Position numbers and translations under genes: made by a program
Notes under the pieces: model-generated
Databases searched by the model: none
Seen by the model: the letters and a program-made list of their open reading frames with translations, nothing else
What the model was told of the DNA's origin: nothing
Part shown: piece after piece, positions 57,733-64,000 of the stretch
How the letters are laid out: every line of letters begins with the position of its first letter
Position numbering within the stretch: position 1 is the stretch's first letter
Source: Alcaligenaceae bacterium
GTDB lineage: Bacteria > Pseudomonadota > Gammaproteobacteria > Burkholderiales > Burkholderiaceae_B
Assembly: GCA_013416405.1 (NCBI GenBank)
Contig: JACCET010000001.1
Coordinates: 124,001 to 188,000, forward strand
Direction: 5' to 3'
DNA: 64,000 nucleotides

Positions 57733-58890
57733 ATGCATAGTGCCATCTCTCGCCGTATTGCTCGCAGCGCGCTGCTTGCCCTGACTGCGGTTGCCCTGGC
57801 GGGCTGCTCGATGTTTTCCAGCCCCAATCCCCGCTACGACCCCGCGCCACTGACTGAGTATCCAGCGGCAATCTCGGCCAAAATAGCGTGGTCGGTGTCG
57901 ATAGGCAGCGGCAGTGGCTACGGCTTTGCTCCGGCATTGGTCGGTGATGCCGTTTATGCCGCCACGCCTGGCGGCAGTGTCAGCAAGATCAATGCGGCTT
58001 CCGGGGCGGTGCTGTGGCAGTCGAGCACTAGCGGCAAGCTCTCGGCAGGGGTGGGCTCCGATGGCCGCACGACGGCAGTGGCCGCTATTGACGGCATGGT
58101 CATTGCTTTTGATGACCAAGGCAAAGAGCAATGGCGTACCAAAGCCAGCAGCGCGGTCAGTATTCCGCCGGTCGTCGGTGGCGGCATCGTTGCCGTGCGT
58201 AGCAGCGACTACCGAATCCAGGGCTTTGATGAGCAAACCGGCGAATTGCGCTGGAGCATGCAGCGGCCCGGCCCGGCCCTGGCCCTGAAAACCAATATGC
58301 AAATGATCATCGTCGATGGCATGCTGATTTCCGGCTTGCCCAATGGCCGCCTGGTGGCGATCGACATCCGCAGCGGTAATGTGCAGTGGGAAGGTACGGT
58401 ATCGGTATCGCAGGGTGCCACCGACCTTGAACGCATCAGCGATGTGGTTGGCGCGCCGCAACTGCAAGGCCCCTTGATGTGCGCGGTAAGCTATCAAGGG
58501 CGCATGGTGTGCTTCGATCTTACCCAAGGCGGTCGGCCCGTCTGGGAGCAATATTTTTCCAGCAACACAGGCATGGCCACCGATGCTCAGCAGGCTTATT
58601 CGGCCAGCCAGCGCGGCATAGTGCATGCGTTCGCCCTGAATGACGGGCACGAGGTCTGGAAGCAGTCCGAGCTGGCCAATCGCCGCCTTTCCATGCCGGC
58701 TGTCATTCCCCAGGCAGTTGCTTTCGGCGACCTGGAAGGCTATGTACATTTCTTGTCGCGCACGAACGGCCAATTACTGGGTCGTGTGCAAGTAGGGGGC
58801 GACGCAATTATTTCACCGCTTGTGGCCACGCCTAACGGCGTGCTGGTGCAAACGAGCAGCGGTAATCTGGTATTGGTTGGTGTCAATTGA
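57733..58890 (+). CDS. bamB: Outer-membrane protein assembly factor BamB
   Basis: A 385-residue lipoprotein of the BAM complex. The signal ends in LAGC (Cys25), followed by an eight-blade PQQ-like beta-propeller with recurring A-x-x-G-x-x-x-W segments ([29 protein letters not shown]). It helps BamA insert outer-membrane barrels, such as the autotransporter and secretin encoded in this window. The stop overlaps the der start. Confidence 0.96.
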   Translation: MHSAISRRIARSALLALTAVALAGCSMFSSPNPRYDPAPLTEYPAAISAKIAWSVSIGSGSGYGFAPALVGDAVYAATPGGSVSKINAASGAVLWQSSTSGKLSAGVGSDGRTTAVAAIDGMVIAFDDQGKEQWRTKASSAVSIPPVVGGGIVAVRSSDYRIQGFDEQTGELRWSMQRPGPALALKTNMQMIIVDGMLISGLPNGRLVAIDIRSGNVQWEGTVSVSQGATDLERISDVVGAPQLQGPLMCAVSYQGRMVCFDLTQGGRPVWEQYFSSNTGMATDAQQAYSASQRGIVHAFALNDGHEVWKQSELANRRLSMPAVIPQAVAFGDLEGYVHFLSRTNGQLLGRVQVGGDAIISPLVATPNGVLVQTSSGNLVLVGVN

Positions 58891-60326
58891 ACAAACTCGC
58901 ATATAAACCGGTAGTCGCCCTGGTGGGGCGTGCCAACGTGGGCAAATCCACGTTGTTCAACCGGATCACCCGTTCGCGCTCCGCGCTGGTGGCTAATTTT
59001 TCCGGCCTCACGCGTGACCGCCATTATGGCGAAGGGCGGATAGGCGAGCATCCCTTCCTGGCTGTCGATACCGGCGGCTTCGAACCCATTGCCAAAGATG
59101 GAATCCTGCTGGAAATGGCGCGCCAGACCCAGCAGGCCATTGCTGAATCCGACGTGGTCATTTTCTTGGTGGATGCGCGTGCGGGCGTCAATGCACACGA
59201 TCATGAAATTGCGCGTCTGTTGCGCAAGTCGGGTCAGCGTGTGTTTCTGGCCGTCAATAAGGCAGAAGGCATGCGCTACGGTTCGGCAGCAGCCGAATTT
59301 CACGAGCTGGGGCTGGGCGAGCCTTATCCCATTTCCGCCTCGCATGGCGATGGCGTAGTTGATCTGATCGAAAAGGCCTTGTCATACCTGGATGTTGCGC
59401 AGGAAAGCGATATATCCGATGAACCCGATTTCGTTGCTGATGATGCCGAACCCGGCTTGGCCGACGTCGTTCCCGCAGAGCAGGATCAGGACGGGCAGGC
59501 AGAGGCCGACATAACGCATCGCATCAAGCTGGCAATCGTTGGGCGCCCCAATGTGGGTAAATCCACCCTGATCAATACCTTGCTGGGCGAAGAGCGCGTC
59601 ATTGCTTTCGATATGCCTGGCACGACCCGCGATGCAATAGAGATAGACTTCGAACGCAATGGCGTGGCTTATACCCTGATCGATACGGCCGGGCTGCGTC
59701 GTCGGGGCAAGGTCTTCGAGGCTGTCGAGAAATTCTCGGTCATCAAGACGTTGCAAGCCATAGAGGCCTGCAACGTGGTTGTGTTGATGCTCGATGCCCA
59801 AACCGAGATTTCCGACCAGGACGCGCATATTGCGGGCTTTGTCCTGGAAACGGGCAGGGCGCTGGTGGTTGCCATCAATAAATGGGATGGCCTGGACGCC
59901 GAGCAGCGCGAACGCATACAGCGCGATTTCGACCGCAAGCTGCACTTTCTGTCATTCGCCAAAATGCATACAGTCTCCGCCTTGAAGGGGCAGGGCGTCA
60001 ATCCCCTGATCAAGTCCGTGAACGCGGCGCATGCCGCCGCATTTGCCAAGCTGTCCACGCCCAGGCTGACGCGTGTGCTGCATGCGGCGGTCGAGCAACA
60101 GCAACCGCCACGCAAGGGGATTTTCCGACCCAAGATGCGCTATGCGCACCAAGGCGGGCAGAATCCTCCGCTGATCATTATTCACGGCAATGCCCTTGAT
60201 GCCATTTCCGATTCGTATCGGCGCTACCTTGAAGCCCGTTTTCGCGAGGCGTTCAAGCTGGATGGCACGCCATTGCGCATAGAATTCAAGTCTTCACAAA
60301 ATCCTTACATACAGGGGGCGCAGTGA
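58887..60326 (+). CDS. der: Ribosome biogenesis GTPase Der (EngA)
   Basis: A 479-residue protein with two G domains, GRANVGKST (about 14-22) and GRPNVGKST, separated by an acidic linker, then a KH-like domain. It acts in 50S subunit assembly. The start is TTG at 58887 overlapping the bamB stop (TTGA). The C terminus ([11 protein letters not shown]) is intact and overlaps the hisC GTG start. Confidence 0.97.
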   Translation: MNKLAYKPVVALVGRANVGKSTLFNRITRSRSALVANFSGLTRDRHYGEGRIGEHPFLAVDTGGFEPIAKDGILLEMARQTQQAIAESDVVIFLVDARAGVNAHDHEIARLLRKSGQRVFLAVNKAEGMRYGSAAAEFHELGLGEPYPISASHGDGVVDLIEKALSYLDVAQESDISDEPDFVADDAEPGLADVVPAEQDQDGQAEADITHRIKLAIVGRPNVGKSTLINTLLGEERVIAFDMPGTTRDAIEIDFERNGVAYTLIDTAGLRRRGKVFEAVEKFSVIKTLQAIEACNVVVLMLDAQTEISDQDAHIAGFVLETGRALVVAINKWDGLDAEQRERIQRDFDRKLHFLSFAKMHTVSALKGQGVNPLIKSVNAAHAAAFAKLSTPRLTRVLHAAVEQQQPPRKGIFRPKMRYAHQGGQNPPLIIIHGNALDAISDSYRRYLEARFREAFKLDGTPLRIEFKSSQNPYIQGAQ

Positions 60327-61405
60327 GTCGTTTCTGGAGTGATCACCTTGCTGATCTGACACCGTATGTGGCGGGCGAACAGCCCAAGGTAGATAATCTG
60401 CTCAAGCTCAATACCAATGAGCATCCATACGGGCCGTCACCTCGGGCGCTGGAAGCCATCAAGGCTGCTGCGACCAGCCAGTTGCGGCTGTATCCCGACA
60501 ACGAGGCTGTGGGCCTGCGTCAGGCGATCGCCCAGTTGCATGGGTTGGATCCCGATCAGGTCTTTGTGGGTAATGGTTCCGACGAAGTGCTGGCGCATAT
60601 ATTCAATGCCTTGTTCCGCCGTTCGGGGCGGCCATTGCTGATGCCCGACATCACCTACAGCTTCTACCGAACCTATTGCACCCTGTACAAAATACCGACC
60701 CAACTGGTTCCGCTGGCCGACGACTTCTCGATACGCGTTACCGATTACACAAAGTCCCCGGTCGCCGATCCCGCAGGGATCATTTTCTCCAATCCCAATG
60801 CGCCCACGGGTATGGTGCTATCGCTGGCCGACATCAGTGCGATCGCCGCCGCGCATCCCGACATTCCTGTGGTGGTTGACGAGGCCTACGTTGATTTTGG
60901 CGCTCAGTCTGCCATTGCGCTGCTGAAAACGCATGCCAATATCGTCGTCGTGCATACCTTGTCCAAGTCCAGGTCGCTTGCAGGTCTGCGTGTAGGCTTT
61001 GCCATTGCCGATGCGCAGATAGTTCAAGGCTTGAACCGCGTGAAGGACAGTTTCAATTCCTACCCGCTGGATACTTTGGCCCAGGCCGGCGCCGTTGCTG
61101 CCATACAAGACACTGATTATTTGAAGCAGATGTGCCAGGCGGTGACTGACGCACGCGCGCAATTGACAACACAATTAACGGCGCTGGGCTTTCAGGTGTT
61201 GCCCAGCCAGGCCAATTTTGTGTTTGCCCGGCATCCCGATCACGATGGTGGTGCCTTAAGCCGTGCCTTGCGTGAGCAGAATATATTGGTGCGGCATTTC
61301 ACGCTGGCCCGTATAGATCAATTTTTACGGATTACGGTGGGAACTCCTGAGGATTGCGAGCGTCTATGTAAGGCGTTGACCAAAATTTTGGCCAAAACAC
61401 TTTAA
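60323..61405 (+). CDS. hisC: Histidinol-phosphate aminotransferase
   Basis: A 360-residue PLP enzyme of histidine synthesis. [14 protein letters not shown] opens the fold, SNPNAPTG and DEAYVDFG precede the catalytic Lys215 in [15 protein letters not shown], and the C-terminal Arg is in [15 protein letters not shown]. The GTG start overlaps the der stop (GTGA), which suggests co-transcription although hisC is separate from other his genes here. Confidence 0.95.
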   Translation: MSRFWSDHLADLTPYVAGEQPKVDNLLKLNTNEHPYGPSPRALEAIKAAATSQLRLYPDNEAVGLRQAIAQLHGLDPDQVFVGNGSDEVLAHIFNALFRRSGRPLLMPDITYSFYRTYCTLYKIPTQLVPLADDFSIRVTDYTKSPVADPAGIIFSNPNAPTGMVLSLADISAIAAAHPDIPVVVDEAYVDFGAQSAIALLKTHANIVVVHTLSKSRSLAGLRVGFAIADAQIVQGLNRVKDSFNSYPLDTLAQAGAVAAIQDTDYLKQMCQAVTDARAQLTTQLTALGFQVLPSQANFVFARHPDHDGGALSRALREQNILVRHFTLARIDQFLRITVGTPEDCERLCKALTKILAKTL

Positions 61406-61521
61406 AATATCTTGCACACCACCACTAGCACATTTTGAGCCGTGCGCATTCAGGGAAAACCCTGTAAAGTATGCATGGTCATTACGTCATTTTATATAAC
61501 AACATAATCGGAGCCTAGCCA

Positions 61522-61758
61522 ATGAGCAATAAAGGGCAAACACTACAAGATCCATTTCTAAACGCCCTTCGCAAGGACCACATACCTGTATCGATCTATC
61601 TGGTTAACGGGATCAAGTTGCAGGGGCAGGTCGAGTCTTTTGATCAATACGTTGTATTGCTGCGCAATACCGTGACCCAAATGGTCTACAAGCACGCCAT
61701 TTCCACCGTCGTGCCCGCTCGGCCAGTCAATTTCCAAGTGGATGAGCCTTCTGAATAA
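61522..61758 (+). CDS. hfq: RNA chaperone Hfq
   Basis: A 78-residue Sm-like protein: [30 protein letters not shown]-like Sm1 and [13 protein letters not shown] Sm2 motif. It pairs small RNAs with mRNAs. The short C-terminal tail is typical of betaproteobacteria. CGGAGC precedes the ATG. The 116-base gap from hisC probably holds its own promoter, but no clear one was found. Confidence 0.98.
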   Translation: MSNKGQTLQDPFLNALRKDHIPVSIYLVNGIKLQGQVESFDQYVVLLRNTVTQMVYKHAISTVVPARPVNFQVDEPSE

Positions 61759-61784
61759 AGCGCCGCTGGTTATTTCTACCGCCA

Positions 61785-61820
61785 AGACGCCCGCCGTGTG
61801 CTTCGCGCCGGCGGGCGTCT
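61785..61820 (+). terminator. Hairpin between hfq and hflX
   Basis: A perfect 12-bp GC-rich stem AGACGCCCGCCG (61785-61796) with CGGCGGGCGTCT (61809-61820) around a 12-base loop. No U-tract follows, so it may be an attenuator or an RNA 3'-end stabiliser rather than a full terminator; hflX starts 17 bases later. Confidence 0.5.
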
Positions 61821-61836
61821 CGCTAGGCCTTGCAGT

Positions 61837-62934
61837 ATGAAAGTCCTGATTGTTAGCGTTGATCTTGGCGAGCCCGACTATACCGCGCATGCGGAAGAGT
61901 TCGTGATGCTGGCCAAAGGCGCTGGCGCCGAAGTCGTCGCTACTGTCGTGGCACGCCGCGCACGCCCCGATGCGGCGCATTTCATCGGTTCAGGCAAGCT
62001 CGAAGAGGCTGTGCTGATTGCCGAGGAAATGCAGGCTGAACTTATTCTGTTCGATCAGGCGCTTACACCGGCCCAGCAGCGAAATCTTGAAAGAGGGTTC
62101 AAGCTGCGGGTGGTGGATAGGGTTGCTCTCATACTCGATATTTTTGCGCTCAGGGCTAAAAGCCACGAGGGCAAATTACAGGTCGAGTTGGCTCAGCTGC
62201 AGCACTTGTCCACCCGATTAACGCGCATGTGGTCTCACCTTGAGCGCCAGCGTGGTGGTATAGGGATGCGCGGGCCGGGCGAAGCCCAGCTCGAGATGGA
62301 CAGGCGCATGATAGGCGACAAGGTACGTGTGTTGCGTGAACGCCTGGCGCGTGTACAGCGCCAGCGTACCACCCAGCGCCGGGCAAGATCGCGCAGCAAT
62401 ACCTTGTCGGTGTCGCTGGTGGGGTATACCAACGCGGGCAAGTCCACCTTGTTCAATGCCTTGACACGGGCGGGAGCTTATGCGGCCGATCAATTGTTCG
62501 CCACGCTCGATACAACCACGCGGCGGGTTTGGATAGAAGGCGCCGGTCAGCTAGTGATATCCGATACGGTGGGTTTTATCCGTGAGCTTCCTCCAACGCT
62601 GATCGCCGCGTTTCGGGCCACGCTGGAAGAAACTATACAGGCCGACTTGCTTTTGCACGTGGTTGATGCGGCAAGTCCGCAGCGCGATGAGCAGATTGCC
62701 GAAGTGAACAAGGTTCTGGAAGATATCGGTGCAGCCGATATTCCCAGGATTCTGGTCTATAACAAAATCGACCTGGCTGGTTACGAACCCAGAATGGAGC
62801 GTAACGAACATGGTACGATTGCACGAGTTTTTGTAAGCGCCGAAGGGCGCACAGGCCTGGATGAATTGCGTGGGGCAATAGTCGAGTCCGGTCAAATCGT
62901 AGGAAATAATACGTTTAATGTCGAAAATATATAA
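61837..62934 (+). CDS. hflX: Ribosome-associated GTPase HflX
   Basis: A 365-residue GTPase that splits stalled 70S ribosomes. The N-terminal HflX domain includes RPDAAHFIGSGKLEE, then a coiled-coil region (ERQRGGIGMRGPGEAQLEMD) and the G domain with GYTNAGKSTL, DTVGFIRELPP and NKIDL. The ATG at 61837 (MKVLIVSVDLGEPDY) is the natural start; the upstream frame overlaps the hairpin. The end overlaps hflK by 17 bases. Confidence 0.96.
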   Translation: MKVLIVSVDLGEPDYTAHAEEFVMLAKGAGAEVVATVVARRARPDAAHFIGSGKLEEAVLIAEEMQAELILFDQALTPAQQRNLERGFKLRVVDRVALILDIFALRAKSHEGKLQVELAQLQHLSTRLTRMWSHLERQRGGIGMRGPGEAQLEMDRRMIGDKVRVLRERLARVQRQRTTQRRARSRSNTLSVSLVGYTNAGKSTLFNALTRAGAYAADQLFATLDTTTRRVWIEGAGQLVISDTVGFIRELPPTLIAAFRATLEETIQADLLLHVVDAASPQRDEQIAEVNKVLEDIGAADIPRILVYNKIDLAGYEPRMERNEHGTIARVFVSAEGRTGLDELRGAIVESGQIVGNNTFNVENI

Positions 62935-64000
62935 CTTGAATGATCCGGGTTGGGGACGTGGCAATAATAATGGCTCCGAACCCCCACGGCGCCCCAATAA
63001 TCAGGGCGATGGCGGCGGTCCTCCCGACCTAGACGAAGTCTGGCGCGATTTCAATAATCGGCTGGGGTCTTTGTTTGGCCGCAAGGCCAAGCGTGGCGGC
63101 GGCAGTGGCGGTGGCAATAACGGCGGCAGCCGTCCTCAGTTGCCCAAGGGTTCGCCCAAAAGCATAGCTGTCATCGTCGTGATTGCCGTGGCGCTTTGGC
63201 TGGCCAGTGGCTTTATGATCGTCCAGGAAGGCCAGGTGGCGGTCGTCACCAAGTTCGGTAAATACACGAAAACACTGCCGCCGGGCCTGCAATGGCGTTT
63301 GCCGTATCCCATCGAAGCGCACCAGAGCGTAAATATTGCGCAGCTGCGTACCTTCGAAGTTGGCTACCGTGGCACTGCTCGCAACAAGGTGCTGCCTGAA
63401 TCACTCATGCTCACGACCGACGAGAACATCGTTGATCTGCAGTTTGTGGTGCAGTATCGCCTTATGCCTACAGGCGCACCCGACTATCTGTTTAAAACCA
63501 GTCAACCAGACGAATCCGTCAGGCAAGCTGCCGAAACCGCCATGCGCGAGATCGTCGGCAAGAAACCCATGGATTTCGTGCTGTATTCCGGGCGTACCGA
63601 AGTGGCAACCGAAGTGCAAAGCCTGGCGCAAAGCATACTTGACCGTTACCAGACCGGCATACAGATCAGTACGGTGGCCATACAGAACGTGCAGCCGCCC
63701 GAGCAGGTACAGGCGGCCTTTGACGACGCCGTCAAGGCTGGTCAGGATCGTGAACGTCAGATCAACGAAGGTAACGCCTACGCCAATAAGGTTCTACCCG
63801 AGGCGCAAGGCCAGATTGCACGCATGATGCAAGAGGCCGAAGGTTATCGCGCTACCGTGATAGGCGACGCAACGGGTGACACCGCACGCTTTAGCAGTAT
63901 TGAGGTTGAATATGCCAAGGCGCCCCAGATCACCCGTGAACGCATGTACCTGGCAACCATGCAGGAAATACTGCAGAACACCAGCAAGATCATGATCGAC
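62918..64000 (+). CDS. hflK: HflK, FtsH protease modulator (partial, runs off the window)
   Basis: An SPFH/prohibitin-family inner-membrane protein that with HflC forms a cage around FtsH. The first 361 residues are present: a Gly/Asn-rich cytoplasmic start (MSKIYNLNDPGWGRGNNNG), one membrane helix (about 86-105) and the SPFH domain (VQEGQVAVVTKFGKY, ESLMLTTDENIVDLQF). The frame is open to base 64000, so the C terminus lies beyond the window. Start ATG 62918 lies inside the hflX end. Confidence 0.96.
   Translation, partial: MSKIYNLNDPGWGRGNNNGSEPPRRPNNQGDGGGPPDLDEVWRDFNNRLGSLFGRKAKRGGGSGGGNNGGSRPQLPKGSPKSIAVIVVIAVALWLASGFMIVQEGQVAVVTKFGKYTKTLPPGLQWRLPYPIEAHQSVNIAQLRTFEVGYRGTARNKVLPESLMLTTDENIVDLQFVVQYRLMPTGAPDYLFKTSQPDESVRQAAETAMREIVGKKPMDFVLYSGRTEVATEVQSLAQSILDRYQTGIQISTVAIQNVQPPEQVQAAFDDAVKAGQDRERQINEGNAYANKVLPEAQGQIARMMQEAEGYRATVIGDATGDTARFSSIEVEYAKAPQITRERMYLATMQEILQNTSKIMID

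Overview
The window is a stretch of chromosome from a betaproteobacterium of the order Burkholderiales, most likely family Alcaligenaceae (Bordetella/Achromobacter/Pusillimonas-like). The evidence is the gene content and order: ccoS-ccoNOQP-ccoG-ccoH next to an FNR regulator, clpB, glnE, yhdP, gdhA, trxA-rho, parE-parC, rpsP-rimM-trmD, and ndk-rlmN-rodZ-ispG-hisS-yfgM-bamB-der-hisC-hfq-hflX-hflK. The genus cannot be fixed from sequence reading alone. Most of the window is dense housekeeping DNA with short gaps and frequent 4-base start/stop overlaps.

Layout. 1-6409: high-affinity cbb3 cytochrome oxidase genes and assembly factors, preceded by a probable FNR box at 304-317 and followed by a divergent fnr-type regulator. 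6605-7197: a mazEF toxin-antitoxin pair. 7370-9964: clpB, with a candidate sigma-32 promoter. 10138-12909 and 13003-16692: glnE and yhdP, divergent. 16763-19907 (minus strand): gdhA, rho and trxA. 20154-24437: topoisomerase IV genes parE and parC. 24541-28224: a 2Fe-2S/flavin reductase, a DadA-like oxidoreductase and an orphan UgpB-like binding protein, closed by a strong terminator at 28283-28326.

28444-37146 is the main accessory block: an eight-gene type IVb pilus operon in the order of the IncI plasmid R64 thin pilus (pilL/TcpQ-like, pilN secretin, pilO, pilP, pilQ ATPase, pilR, pilS pilin, pilV minor pilin). It lies between ordinary chromosomal genes, with no prepilin peptidase and no shufflon in view. 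Its first protein seems to combine a VirB9/TrbG-like segment with a TcpQ segment. A probable terminator lies inside the last codons of pilV.

37190-41999 holds alaS, a tusA-family gene and rpsP-rimM-trmD. The usual next gene, rplS, is missing. In its place come a 323-bp nested palindrome (42070-42392) of unknown nature and a 2213-residue autotransporter with about 25 Gly-rich repeats (42539-49180). valS (minus strand) follows. ndk comes next, with three tandem 19-bp repeats in its leader, and then the compact rlmN-to-hflK run to the right edge, where hflK is cut off.

Possibly new or unusual: the nested palindrome, the pilus operon with its first-gene domain combination and embedded terminator, the repeat-rich autotransporter, and the ndk leader repeats. 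No rRNA, tRNA, CRISPR array, insertion sequence or prophage gene was recognised.
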